64,000 nt of DNA from Corallium rubrum (taxonomy: Eukaryota; Cnidaria; Anthozoa; Scleralcyonacea; Coralliidae). Numbering within the stretch: the stretch's first letter is position 1; each line of letters opens with the position of its first letter. A model generated the notes under the pieces. The model saw nothing but the letters and a program-made list of their open reading frames with translations, was not told the origin of the DNA and made no database searches. Positions 1 through 10,511 of this stretch are shown piece by piece. Made by a program: the position numbers and the translations under genes. The stretch spans positions 7,453,216 through 7,517,215 of the forward strand of contig OZ036006.1 of NCBI GenBank assembly GCA_964035015.1. The letters are read 5' to 3'.

Positions 1-61
1 TGGTCTATAGTAGCCTGCGTCACAGAGTCACAGACGCTCGAGGCTACGTCTATAGCATGCA

Positions 62-256
62 GAGTCAATCAGAGTATGGTTTGGAAATAGGTAAACTTCA
101 AAGCGCATGCATATGAGCTGTGCACGTGATTTTATGTTGAGATGGTCCTTACCATCCACAAACTTTTGTTTTTCTCTTATTAGTATTTCAATAACAAAGT
201 TGAGTGATTGAACCTAAACGTTGCTATTGGATGATTGCTTCATTATACTAAAAAAC
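62..256. repeat. Dispersed repeat, copy 1 (pairs with 40801-40996)
   Basis: This stretch can be aligned by eye with 40801-40996 in the same orientation. Shared blocks include AAACTTCAAAGCGC, ATTTTATGTTGA, TTGAGTGATTGAACC and AACGTTGCTATTGGA, in the same order and spacing. No coding potential is visible. The other copy lies directly upstream of the uncharacterised plus-strand gene, so the family may belong to the same mobile element. Confidence 0.6.
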
Positions 257-404
257 ATTGTTCTCATGCTGTGAGGATTCAACAAGAAAACTTTTAGAAT
301 ATTAAAAATATATTTTCTAGTTCTACAAGCATGTAGGATTGTAATGTAGGTAATATTGAGCTCCTTAGGAGCAGCACATATGACTATGAATTTGCAACCT
401 TAGC

Positions 405-600
405 TCTCCATCTGAGCCTCAGTGACTCAATGGTTAGAGCGTCTAACTGGTCATTAGAAGGTTGCAGGTTTGAACCCTGTCTGAGGTTCAGAAATCTTTT
501 CTGAGTAATTGAGCTTGATGAACGTCCAACAAACGTCTGTTCCATTACACCAAGCTCACAAACGTACCACATGCACTACATGTATACGTAGAACTTATCA
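405..600 (+). repeat. tRNA-derived SINE
   Basis: An A-box-like stretch (CAATGGTTAGAGC, 428-440) is followed by a B-box-like stretch (GGTTTGAACCC, 467-477) at tRNA spacing. A potential anticodon stem-loop lies between them (TCTAA/TTAGA around a 7-base loop). The outer acceptor stem does not pair well, so this is not called as a working tRNA. Related sequence with the same flank recurs in inverted orientation near 31640-31790, which makes a SINE family the best reading. Confidence 0.6.
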
Positions 601-627
601 TATTCTCTTGTATTCTTCTTTTTTCAG

Positions 628-985
628 TTGCGTCCACGCTCGCGGTCTCGAGATTTAACCTTGGGTGGAAACCCAAGAACACCAGCAGCAACAAATGGGG
701 ATAGCCGTAACGAGAGGGACAGTGTATTGCAGAGCAAGTACAGATGTGTACCTGGAGGTCCTCAACTATCCCCGAGCACGACAACCGCTGAGAGTAGTAT
801 ACTCGCTACGACTGATTCCGACAGTCGCCAAATAGACCAAACTGGTGATGCCATGGACTGTGCCGCCGTGATGCTTCGTAACCGACTGTATGAATTGTTT
901 ATATTAATACACTTTACTGTTGTTTAATTAATTGTTAGTTTGAGAACAGTGGTTGATGTGAAATATAACTGCAATCTTTAACATT
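628..985 (+). pseudogene. Broken partial copy of the DED/CHY zinc-finger gene
   Basis: After an acceptor-like TTCTTTTTTCAG, the frame reads RDLTLGG, ATNGDS, ERDS, LQ.KYR.VP and TDSDS. These blocks match exon 1 of the minus-strand gene (about 15690-15400) in order. It then jumps to DCAAVMLRN, which matches the final exon of that gene (11910-11890), and continues in homology with the sequence downstream of that gene's stop (GTGGTTGATGTGAA). The CHY, CTCHY and most RING codons in between are absent. The stop is displaced to 925-927. The introns are missing, but the deleted part goes beyond introns. A rearranged or retrocopied fragment is therefore more likely than an intact paralogue. Confidence 0.7.
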
Positions 986-989
986 TATC

Positions 990-1455
990 ATCATTATCAT
1001 CGTCATCATTATGAATATCATCATAATCACCAGTACCACCACCATTACAACCACCATTACCATCACCATCACCATCACCACCACCATCACCACCACCAGC
1101 ATCACCACCAGCATAACCACCACCATCATCATCACCACCACCATCATCACCACCACCATCATCACCACCACCATCATCACCACCACCATCATCATCACCA
1201 CCATCATCACCACCACCACCACCATCACCACCACCATCACCACCACCACTACCACCACCATCATCACCATCGTCATCACCACCACCACCATCACCACCAC
1301 CACCACCATCATCACCACCACCATCATCACCACCACCACCACCACCACCATCATCACCACCATCACCACCACCACTACCACCACCATCATCACCATCGTC
1401 ATCACCACCACCACCATCACCACCATCACTACCACCATCACCACCACCATCATCC
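990..1455. repeat. (CAC/CAT)n microsatellite
   Basis: About 460 bases of imperfect ACC/ATC trinucleotides. Both strands are open in some frames (poly-Thr/Ile on plus, poly-Val/Met on minus) only because of the repeat composition. It directly abuts the end of the broken gene copy. Confidence 0.95.
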
Positions 1456-1879
1456 CAATATCAATATATACCCGACTTTACCCGTCGTGGTTATTATTGT
1501 CGTTTAAATAGAATATATATGTGTCACACCACTTCGAATTTGGAATTAGATTGAAAAGCAAGACAAATCCGTCACTTCTCTCCCATCTCTCCTCTCCTTC
1601 CTCATGCCAGCCTGTCTTTTTACCTTCCTACTGCTAAACTAGCAAAAGTCAAACTTGGATCAAATCTTTAAAGTATACTACAATAGCCATTTGGATCAAA
1701 AGCCAAGGCCAGCCGACAATTTAAGTAGTCATTTACTTTCTGTTCTTTCAAAAACAGAACCACAGACGCCATTCAGGAAACAAACCTAGCGGATCAATCT
1801 GAGTTAGAGGAAGACTCCAACGACCCAGACTCCAACGACCCAGACTCCAACGACCAACAACCCAGAGTTCAATCGATCG

Positions 1880-2070
1880 TTTCCGCGCAACAAGGTTAGT
1901 ACTTGCATGGGTGACCGCTTGGAAATGACCCCGTTGTTGAGCTTGGAACTCATGTGAGTAGACTTTAGTTGATCTCTCCTGTGTTTCGGGGTTTTTTCGT
2001 CGGGTTCTCCGGTTTTCCTCCCTCCATAAAACCAACAACTAACATCTTAGCTGTGATCCGTGGTCTGAAC
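1880..2070 (+). repeat. 5S rRNA-derived SINE (SINE3-like), copy 1
   Basis: The stretch GGTTAGTACTTGCATGGGTG (1894-1913) followed by ACCGC is close to the internal-promoter half of eukaryotic 5S rRNA. It is followed by a tail with CGGGTTCTCCGGTTTTCC and CTTAGCTGTGATCCGT. The tail alone is repeated at 2176-2243. The 5S homology stops after the control region, so this is a 5S-headed SINE and not a 5S gene. Confidence 0.65.
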
Positions 2071-2175
2071 TGTGTTGTATGGCGGCTGCCTGACGTGCCT
2101 TTGATATGCCTCGACACAGCCACGTTGATCTGCGTCCTTCGCAATTTAGCCGCTGGCTGCAAGTAAGGATGATCA

Positions 2176-2243
2176 GCCCGTCGGGTTCTCCGGTTTTCCT
2201 CCCTCAGTAAAATCAACACCTAACACCTTAGCTGTGATCCGTT
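2176..2243 (+). repeat. Second copy of the 5S-SINE tail
   Basis: Repeats the CGTCGGGTTCTCCGG...CTTAGCTGTGATCCGT tail of the preceding SINE without the 5S-like head. It may be a truncated second insertion or a tandem duplication of the 3' end. Confidence 0.55.
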
Positions 2244-2494
2244 AATGAAGAGGGCCCTGGGTAAGATTAGCTTCCGCCAACCAGGTGCTCTCCCTCCCAA
2301 TGGAACGTATAAGCTATTTTCGGAATGCCCCTGTTTTTATAGGTTATTATGGAGACATACCGGAAGCCTTGGACGGAGTTGATATTGGATTTATCTTGCT
2401 TTTATATATCACTGATAGTTTGGGTGGAAAATATTGAGTGAGGATTAGCCAATAACAAAATAACAATAACAAATCAATAATAAGATGCGAAAAT

Positions 2495-2629
2495 CATTTG
2501 CTATTCCTACCGTCGATGAGCAAAAAAAGGAAGGAGGGGGTGTAAAAAGGATGAGTGAGAGTAAAAAAATAGATAAATTAATTGAAAATACTGTCTTTTT
2601 TTGCTCATCGACGGTGGGAATAGCAAATG
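2495..2629. repeat. Palindromic element, 34-bp arms
   Basis: The left arm (2495-2528, with CCTACCGTCGATGAGC) is the reverse complement of 2596-2629 with one or two mismatches. About 67 bases of A/G-rich spacer lie between. The small open frame across it is a by-product. Confidence 0.75.
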
Positions 2630-2743
2630 TCTTTCACATCTCATTATTAATTTTAGAAACTATGTTCAATATTTTCGGCAGTACTCAAACCTTACTATGT
2701 ATATATATTGAATTCGCAATGTATTGTGGCCTATCCAGGCAGC

Positions 2744-3050
2744 AAGCTCCATTAAAAGGGCGATTGCGTATAGTGTTGAGACACAATGCGGTAATTTTTT
2801 TTCTTTTTAAATACTTTCATGGCAACAATGTCTAGATATGATCGTTGTCATATTGGTAAAAGCAATAATTCTCGTACGTATAAGGATACATTTGTCATGA
2901 ATCTATCCTTACACGTCCGAGAATTGTTGCTTTTACCAATATTACAATTATTATATTTAGATATTGCTGCCACGAAAGTATTTATAAAGAAAAAATTACC
3001 GTATTGGGTCTCAACACTACGCAATCGCCCTTTTAATGGAGCTTGCTAAC
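2744..3050. repeat. Long palindrome / foldback MITE
   Basis: The two halves are reverse complements over about 145 bases. The outer ends share CTCCATTAAAAGGGCGATTG and its complement, and the inner part shares TTGGTAAAAGCAATAATTCT and its complement, with several small indels. There is almost no loop. Such a structure fits a foldback MITE. No target duplication could be assigned with confidence. Confidence 0.75.
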
Positions 3051-4080
3051 CCTGGATGAGAAACGCCGTTATAGAGTACATCTATGTTATATTTTCTTTA
3101 TATGGTTGTACCGTAAATATATTATAAAGTAAGGTTAGTTGGCGTAAGTCTGTGACTAGTTAAAGCAACGTTTGTTACAGATACATGTCCACTATAACTG
3201 CTATACAGCTCTTTACATTTAACAACTTGTATTCAAAAACGTATTAGCGTTTGATAAAGGAAAAACAAAAGAAACCATGTTTAATGAGTGCCTTTATATG
3301 ATAGAGTATGCCTTTATTCAAGCAGGACGACAAGGGTTATTGAACCGACCAAAGTCAATTAGTTGTTTTATAAACCGAGCGCGTAGCACTGATTTTTGGG
3401 ATATTCGTGATACTATCACGCGCGCTAGATCAAAGAAAACCGACTTTGTCGGCTAATAATTGATCTTTATTTTTAAGCTTACGTCATGCTTAGTCCTTCA
3501 GAGTGATTTTGGACACTTGTACTAACTAGAGAAGTTGATCTCTGAGCATCCCTACAATATACGAGCCATGCATATAACACATGTAATGGCTTAATGTTTA
3601 AGTCTCTTTTTGTAATCATAGCAGAAACTAGCTCACTGCTAGTTTCTGCAAAAACTCAATAATTCATGAGGAAAACACAAAGGAAATCAGTACCATGTCC
3701 GTGGTTTTATACCTGATAAAGAAACCTCCTGGTTTACATAAACTTTAGCTTTGATTTTCTCGGCTTAGACAACGTTATTTTTCAAACATACTACGCCAAT
3801 GAACTTAACAAATGGGTCGTTTTTGAAGCTATTTAAAACATTCGCAGTACGTGTATGTTTTATCAGATCTGAAACACTGGGCTATTGTCTTGTGTTTTAA
3901 ATCTGATAAAACACTGCTGCTTATCAGCTCATGTTTTAAATATTACATAAAGGAAAAACAAAAGAAACCACGTTTAATGAATGAATGAGTAATGATTTAT
4001 TTAACGTCGTAAGCACAGGATGTGGTTGCCCAATCATCCGAGCCAGAGGCTCATGTTAAAAGTGCACGACATAAGCTAAG
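3051..4080. other. No gene seen; short repeats only
   Basis: Both strands lack convincing exons. A direct repeat of AAAGGAAAAACAAAAGAAAC lies near 3257 and 3951. A TTTTATCAGAT/ATCTGATAAAA inverted pair sits around 3858-3912. A small hairpin with AGAAACTAGC/GCTAGTTTCT arms lies at 3623-3649. Confidence 0.5.
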
Positions 4081-4084
4081 ACCC

Positions 4085-4310
4085 AAGTGTTGATTTTACG
4101 GAGGGAGGAAAACCGCAGAACCCTGCGAAAAACCCTCGAAGCACAGGAGAGACCAACTAAACTCTACTCACATGAAATTCAAGTTCGAGAACGGAGCTAT
4201 TCCCAGACGGCCACCCATCCAAGTACTAACCCCGTCCAACTGGGCTTAACTACAGCGGTGAGAGGCAGCGTCCTAACAGCACACGCCACCCGTGCTTCCC
4301 ATCTACCAAT
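4085..4310 (-). repeat. 5S rRNA-derived SINE, copy 2, minus strand
   Basis: The plus strand carries ACCCATCCAAGTACTAACCC (4212-4231), the complement of the 5S rRNA internal promoter region. It is preceded by the complement of the tail seen at 1975-2066 (GGAGGGAGGAAAACC). Orientation is therefore minus. It is more divergent in the tail than copy 1. Confidence 0.65.
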
Positions 4311-4720
4311 ATCTTTATATGTAATAAAATTCTACGATCATTCAAGCAGGACGACAAGTAATAAAGCATGAACAGCAATCTGTATCTATTTACAATAAGG
4401 CAAGCTGCAAGCGAGCCGTAGTAAATCAGATACAGATCGGCTGCGAATGTTTTATCGTACTTATCAAATAGATGCATCTAAATAGCCATGTTTTCAGACT
4501 ATTTTTCAAGTTGGAGTGATTTTAGCTAAGTAAGTGAGGAAAAAGTTTATGTAAATCAGGACAGTATGCGATTTACAGATATTGATTAAACTCGTTTCTT
4601 TTGAATTGTCTTCATGAATTATTAATGAATTTGATAATAGATCTTATTATAGTAAACTGTGTATCATGAAAAATTATTACCTCCCTACCTCAAACAAGAT
4701 GTTAGGTTTTCACCCCTGTT

Positions 4721-4940
4721 TATTTGTTTGTTTGTTTGTTTGTTTGTTTGTTTGTTTGTTTGTTTGTTTGTTTGTTTGTTTGTTTGTTTGTTTGTTTGTT
4801 TGTTTGTTTGTTTGTTTGTTTGTTTGTTTGTTTGTTTGTTTGTTTGTTTGTTTGTTTGTTTGTTTGTTTGTTTGTTTGTTTGTTTGTTTGTTTGTTTGTT
4901 TGTTTGTTTGTTTGTTTGTTTGTTTGTTTGTTTGTTTGTT
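4721..4940. repeat. (TTTG)n microsatellite, about 55 units
   Basis: An uninterrupted TTTG tetranucleotide run of about 220 bases. Three forward frames stay open (Phe-Val-Cys-Leu type repeats) because the four-base unit contains no stop in any frame. These frames are not genes. Confidence 0.98.
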
Positions 4941-5187
4941 TTAAACCTGATAAAACACTGCTGCGCGTTTTTTAATCCATTGCTGCCTAGGATGTCTGAG
5001 GGTTCTGTTTGGCATTAGCAGAGTAAAACAATAGAGGAATTATTTTTGGCCAGCTCAGAAAGGAATTCTCCTATTTACCTTTTTTGCTTCAATTTGATCT
5101 TACAATTCAAAAGATGGCCCTTGTGAATCCTATATAAAAATAATCAGATTTCCTAATCAGCAAAATATTAATTTTACTTTCTTTTTG

Positions 5188-5475
5188 GTTTTCAATTTCA
5201 ATTTCAATTTCAATTTCAATTTCAATTCAATTCAATTCAATTCTTCCAATTCAAGATGGCGAAGAAACTGAACAATTAATTACAGAGGTCAAGGTGGAAA
5301 GGGGCTTTAACCTGTTTAAATATAAATATTATTATCCAATACTTAGTGACATTAAATTGACTTGACAACACGACAACAACAGCAACAACAACAACAACAA
5401 CAGTAGCGACAGCGACAACAACAGCTACAACGATAGCAACATAATAACAAGTAAAAATAATAATAAAAATAGTAA
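5188..5475. repeat. Simple-sequence cluster: (TTTCAA)n, (CAA)n, (TAA)n
   Basis: A TTTCAA/TTCAA run (5188-5243) is followed by single-copy DNA and then imperfect ACAACA runs (5373-5440) and TAATAA runs (5450-5515). No gene is seen. Confidence 0.85.
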
Positions 5476-5765
5476 TAATAATAAATATTATTAAATAATA
5501 ATAAAAAATATTATTTTTATTCGCAAAGCAGCAAAGTAAATTCCGTAAATATATTTACGGAATAAGATATATATCAAATCAAATTTATTTTGCACAAAGT
5601 ATACAGATTACAGTCATAAAAAGAAAAAGATACAAGCATAATTACAGTGAAATTAAAATAAAGAGAAAATAAACTATAGAGAAAATTATAACGTGCTGGG
5701 ACTGCCAAATTAAGTAGCTAACGGTTTCGAGTTGGCCTCTCATTGCTAGTAGTCACCGAGACTGA

Positions 5766-6132
5766 GGGGTCGTTTACATGAATCCGGATTGAGTTTCAAT
5801 CCGGATTGAAAAGCGAAGTCAATCCGTGTTTACATGGGAATTGGGTTTCTGGATTGAGATCCGCCTGTCGCCTGAAATCCGGAAAAATATTAGAAAACAC
5901 GCATGCATTGTTTGTTCTAGTCCTCTCTGTCATGTTTTTCATTCCGGAATGAAACTCGCACCGCCTTTACATGATTCTGGAACGAAATTTCAATCTGGAA
6001 TGAGATTTCAATCCGGAATTAGAAACGGATTGAACTCAATCAGGAATGAGCTAATCTCAATCCGGATTCATCAGAAGCGGAATGAGTTCAATCAGGATTG
6101 AAACGCAATCCGGATTCATGTAAACGGTCCCC
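5766..6132. mobile_element. Non-autonomous TIR element (CGTTTACATG type)
   Basis: The left end reads GGTCGTTTACATGAATCCGG (5767-5786) and the right end reads its near-complement, ATTCATGTAAACGGTCC (6114-6130). Inside, the motif TCAATCCGGATTGA/GGAATGAG recurs many times in both orientations, giving an irregular internal repeat. Elements ending in a CGTTTACATG-like motif are common MITEs in marine invertebrates, but the superfamily cannot be fixed from the ends alone. A related TTTACATG unit lies at 23330-23450. Confidence 0.7.
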
Positions 6133-6184
6133 GAGGGCGACTATGAAAAAAGAGTTTATAAAATTGATTTATTCGTAAGGTAAA

Positions 6185-7025
6185 AACTGTTCATTAAAGT
6201 TAGATAAAAACTGTTTATTTGTTAAATAAGAAGTTTGTCCTGGTAAATTTATAACTAGAGTTCAAGACAGGTGGAAACTGGGTAATCAACATGTTGACTG
6301 TTGATGTACTTAAGTCCTTCCAGTGAACAAGGGGAAACCCCCCAATTAATTATGACGAGGTATATGGGAGCCAAAAACAATGGTGGCCCTAAACATGTCA
6401 TAAAATTCAAAATAACGAAATGTTTTGGTAAGTCTTAATAGCGTTTGTCTTTTGTGTACTTTCCCTTGATAAACGTCGAAATTATTCAAGCGAAACTCAA
6501 GCTATATGGTGTGTATAAAACAAATTCGAACCCTTAGAAAATGAATTAGCATTCGTTTCAAACAACCTATTGTAGTAGTTTGAAAGCCCTAAACACTTCT
6601 GAGCCACAGATGCGTAAAACACACGGTCTTATACACCTGGGAAATTAAGATAACTTGAAGTGTATGCATGGTGAAAGTATTTACAAGCTTTTTCTCTTCC
6701 TGTTTAATTTATGTGCTGATTAATTTATAACTCAGCGCTTTTAGGGCTTTCAAACAACTACATGTCTGCTCCCTTGGGAAACAGTTAGTTTTGTTTTCCC
6801 TCAAGTCTCGATGTTGCCCCTCGACTTCGTCTTGGGAAATATCAAGACTCTTGGGAAAACAAAACTAACTGTTTCCCTCGGAGCAGACATTAAGTGTATA
6901 TTATTGAACAACTTCGGAAGCTGTAATAAAAAACAGTTTAGAAAATTGATTTATTCGTAAGATAAAAACTGTTCATTAAAGTTAGATAAAAGCTGTTTAT
7001 TTGTTAAATAAGAAGTTAGTCCTGG
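6185..7025. repeat. Direct repeat pair around a palindromic element
   Basis: TTAGATAAA.ACTGTTTATTTGTTAAATAAGAAGTT occurs at about 6199-6234 and again at 6980-7015, followed by GTCCTGG in both. Between them lies the 6772-6889 palindrome. No coding sequence is seen. Confidence 0.6.
6772..6889. repeat. Palindromic element, copy 1
   Basis: Arms TGTCTGCTCCCTTGGGAAAC and its complement (GTTTCCCTCGGAGCAGACA) enclose a second inner inverted motif around TCTCGATGTTG. A second copy of the same palindrome lies at 19663-19785, so it is a dispersed family. Confidence 0.75.
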
Positions 7026-8330
7026 TTTATGCAGTGTGCTATGAGCGGACCGAACTAATTATTAGCCTAATTGGTTGCGGAACGCACTTAGCGCCAACAC
7101 CGTACCTAAATAAGCGAGGTTGAATATAATTTATTATAATCCATAATTTTTATTTTAGCGTTATAATAAATTTGGTTCGTTCAAAATTTTTCATGTATAA
7201 AGCGTGCCAAGACCGCAGCAATTAATTAATTAGGTCGGTCCGCTCAGAGTTCAAGACAGATGGAACATGTTGATTGTTGATGCACTTTAGTGGCCAAGGG
7301 GAAACCCCCAAATTAATGTAATGACGTAGATAAAAGATGGTAAACAGTATCCAGCTCTTTACAACACAGACACAGAGCACAGAGGTAAGATTAGGGTAGA
7401 AGTCAAATTTTGCAAACAGAAGCGTTTAGATAGAGTATTATTAGTATTAACAGTACAAAGTTTGCAAATTCTATTCTGCTACAGCATAGTAAACAAGTTA
7501 TTATTAAGTTCTATAAGATAGGTAGACTATTCTGCATGTACTGAAGAGCTGCTTAACTCTCGATAGATTTGCAAAACCATTTGGTTGGCGCTATTGGATG
7601 AACACCTAGTTTAAAAACATCAGCACTAATGTTTGGTTTTCGTATAGTTCATTCAAAAAAAATTGTGTTAATATAAATTGTCTTCCAAGATTAATGATTT
7701 CACAAATTACTACTTGGAAGTCATGATGCGCCAGCACAGAAATGGTCCTGTAGTATCCAGTGAACTGGTAAGGCAGCAACGCTAACCTTTCCAATTTTAT
7801 CACTTCAGTTCGCTGCGATCTTTCCAAGTTGATTGTATTTTGCTTGTGTTGCGATTAATATGAGGTAAGCGTACTTATAATAATGTCGTCAACAGCAGTT
7901 CTCAGCAGGCGCTAACCAGTTGAAACCGGAAAGATTTGCATAGGTATGTTTACAATTAGGAAATGAAACTAATTCAAGAATTACTTCAGTTTATTTCAAT
8001 CAATTCATTAATTAACAAAAATACTTCCAAATTTCAAGATCTTCCAAAGTACGTTAAATAGATCTCTTGGAGAAAGTTAGAACAGAATTTTAAATAAGAT
8101 TATATTGAACAAAGAGATTTAATACCTAAAGTACTTCCGTTTGCTGTAAAAAAATTAATTTTGAAATACAAGAAGTCGTGCGAGTTTACATTAGTTGCTT
8201 TGAAGACAGAAACATAATACTTGGTTCTGGAAATGATAACTTCACAAAGCGATGAAATCATGAAAATATTTTATTTTAAATTTTAATAGTCAACACATCC
8301 AGCAGTGACGCACGCTACATGCTCTCGTCA
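7026..8330. other. No gene seen
   Basis: AT-rich sequence with short runs such as AATTAATTAATTA (near 7221). The only moderate minus-strand frame (7827-7606) has no recognisable domain, no good splice context and no repeat match here. It is treated as chance. Confidence 0.4.
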
Positions 8331-8336
8331 TGATAT

Positions 8337-8812
8337 TAGAGAGCTTAAGCACAGAATAAACATATTAGGCGTTTTTGAGACACGGACGGTGACCGGAAGA
8401 ATAGGAATACAATAGAACTACTGAATTGAACCGTGTATTCTTTGAAAAGATTTTTTTACCCAAAACAAAGGTTATGAATAATCACATATCTAAACTGTTA
8501 GAATCTTTATATAATCTTTATATAAAAAAACAGATTCTTTATTATATATTGTAATGTAATGAAATTATCCCCCTTAAAATACAAGTTTTCTACTTTAAAA
8601 GCATGTCTCATTGTAGTAAAACAAAACAACGATGACAGGCTTCAACATTCTAGAAGTTCCCATCGTCTCAAGAACGTGAAAATGCTCTCAATGATGACGT
8701 CTTGTGTAGGACGACGACGGCGTTCTCTTTGCTCTTGGAATTTTAAATTGCTCATTATCATTGTTTTGAATGAAAAATGCTATTGAATTCAGTCGCCGTC
8801 CGTGGCTCTAAA
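8337..8812 (+). mobile_element. MITE-like repeat, copy 1
   Basis: This matches 12957-12505 in inverted orientation over almost its whole length. Shared blocks are GAGACACGGACGGTGACCGG at one end, TGCTCTCAATGATGACGTCT in the middle and CGCCGTCCGTGGCTCTAAAA at the other. The two ends are roughly inverted (GTTTTTGAGACACGGACGG / CCGTCCGTGGCTCTAAAAC), consistent with a TIR element. It ends next to GCTTAAGC where the following inverted pair begins. Confidence 0.75.
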
Positions 8813-8821
8813 ACGACGTCT

Positions 8822-9118
8822 GTTGCTTAAGCCGAGGGTAAATTACTCGAAAAATCTTCGTACACTTCCCACATATAAAAAATCCAAAATCCCAAAATTT
8901 GCGAAAAAAATCCGGAAAAATCTCAAAATCTCTGCAAAACTCGAAAGATATTCCTCAAAATCCCAAAAAATCGAAAAATAATCCTGAAAAAATCCAAAAA
9001 TCCCAGAAAATTTGGCAAAAGAATCCCAAAATCCCAAGAAAAATTGCAGGGATTTTTTAATCCGAAAAACTTCGTACGCTTTTTTCAGAGTAATTTACCC
9101 CTCGGCAATTTCTAGAAG
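8822..9118 (-). mobile_element. TIR element, left member of an inverted pair
   Basis: Almost identical to the reverse complement of 9238-9528; a 64-residue frame is conserved between the two with a single change. Each member is itself bounded by GAGGGTAAATTACTC-like ends, so these are two MITEs inserted head to head. The interior is an A/T-rich run of short AAATCCC phrases. The spacer of about 120 bases is unrelated. Confidence 0.8.
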
Positions 9119-9237
9119 CAACCGCGAAACCAAGTCTATATAGTTTCAAGGCCAGCCTCATGTAAACAAAACCAAAATTGTATTTGTCTTTTTCATGCTT
9201 TGTAACAATGCCCGCCCCCCGCCAATAACTAAATAGA

Positions 9238-9528
9238 TAGCTTAAGCCGAGGGGTAAATTACTCTGAAAAAAGCGTACGAAGTTTTTCGGATTAAAAAAT
9301 CCCTGCAATTTTTCTTGGGATTTTGGGATTCTTTTGCCAAATTTTCTGGGATTTTTGGATTTTTTCAGGATTATTTTTCGATTTTTTGGGATTTTGAGGA
9401 ATATCTTTCGAGTTTAGCAGAGATTTTGAGATTTTTCCGGATTTTTTTCGCAAATTTTGGGATTTTGGATTTTTTATACGTGGGAAGTGTACGAAGATTT
9501 TTCGAGTAATTTACCCCTCGGAAATTGC
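9238..9528 (+). mobile_element. TIR element, right member of the inverted pair
   Basis: Partner of 8822-9118 in inverted orientation. The ends read CCGAGGGGTAAATTACTC and GAGTAATTTACCCCTCGG. The near-identity of the two members points to recent insertion or gene conversion. The combined structure can form a hairpin with a stem of about 290 bp. Confidence 0.8.
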
Positions 9529-9529
9529 C

Positions 9530-9884
9530 TTACAGCTCGTGACTATACCAGAGAATCATTATTTTAGAGTCATTAAACAAGCTTAAACATGAAATACGGC
9601 AGTTCATAATTTACCGTGCCGTCGTAGATCTTAGTCCCTAATAAAGGATTTATGAGAGGCAAAACCTCATGAATAACAAAGAAACCGACTTAATCATAAA
9701 AGCGTGCAGGAAAACATAATATATTTGACTGGTGCAGAATTAACTGACATGTTCCCTTGGCTTTTAAAGCCATACTATAGTTATATCTTTGATTATATAT
9801 TTTGCACGTTCCATTTTTTGGCATATGTTCATTTGTTTCTATATTTCTTAACACACACATTAACTAGTTTCTACTACACATAAA

Positions 9885-9935
<51 letters not shown>

Positions 9936-10078
9936 GCTGGTAACAATATTCTTGCATTCTTTAGCTTCTACATTTTTCTTCTGTTGCTATTCGAGTTGTT
10001 TAGATATTAAACCATATTTATATAATGTTCAGTATCTTGTAAAATAGTAAAAAATTAATCTGGTCTTGTCCAGTTTTC
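9530..10078. other. No gene; (TA)n tract at 9884-9931
   Basis: AT-rich unique-looking sequence with one TATATA tract of about 48 bases. No exon or structured repeat is visible. Confidence 0.5.
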
Positions 10079-10511
10079 TTGTGTCCTATTCGATCCTGCT
10101 ATGTCCATTCCATCCTGCTATGTCCTATCCCATCCTGCTTTGTCCTATTCCATCCTGATATGTCCTATCCCATCCTGCTTTGTCCTATTCCATCCTGCTA
10201 TGTCTTACTCCATCCTGCTTTGTCCTATTCCATCCTGCTATGTCCTACTCCATTCTGTTTTGTCCTACTTCATTCTGTTTTGTCCTATTCCATCCTGCTA
10301 TGTCCTATTCCATCCTGCTATGTCCTACTCCATCCTGCTATGTCCTATTCCATCCTGTCATGTCCTGTTGATCCTGTCATGTCGATCCTGCTATGTCCTG
10401 TTTGGTCCTGCTATGTCCTGTCTGATCCTGCCGTGTCCTGTTAGATCCTGTCATGTCCTTTTGATCTTGTCACGTCCAATCCGATCCTGCCGTGTCTTGT
10501 TCAATCCTGCC
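10079..10511 (+). repeat. Minisatellite, unit about 20 bp, degenerate
   Basis: About 20 imperfect copies of TCCATCCTGCTATGTCCTAT. The array becomes more divergent to the right, where TCCTGTCATGTCCTGTTGA forms appear. It then gives way abruptly to the 31-bp array. Copies of the CCTGCCATGTCC phrase reappear beyond that array at 11595-11640, so the 31-bp array may have expanded inside this older one. Confidence 0.9.

Noticed and set aside
413..490. Working tRNA gene
   Set aside because: A- and B-boxes are present, but the acceptor stem does not pair and the same block recurs with SINE flanks elsewhere.
935..1511. Met/Val-rich and Ile/Thr-rich frames on both strands
   Set aside because: They are translations of a CAC/CAT microsatellite; both strands are equally open.
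1885..1935. 5S rRNA gene
   Set aside because: Only the internal-promoter half matches 5S; the rest is replaced by a SINE tail.
4659..5018. Phe/Val/Cys/Leu repeat frames
   Set aside because: They are translations of the (TTTG)n microsatellite.
8843..9509. Duplicate 64-residue Phe-rich frames as a conserved gene pair
   Set aside because: They are simply the two inverted copies of one MITE. Conservation is at the DNA level and the peptide has no family.
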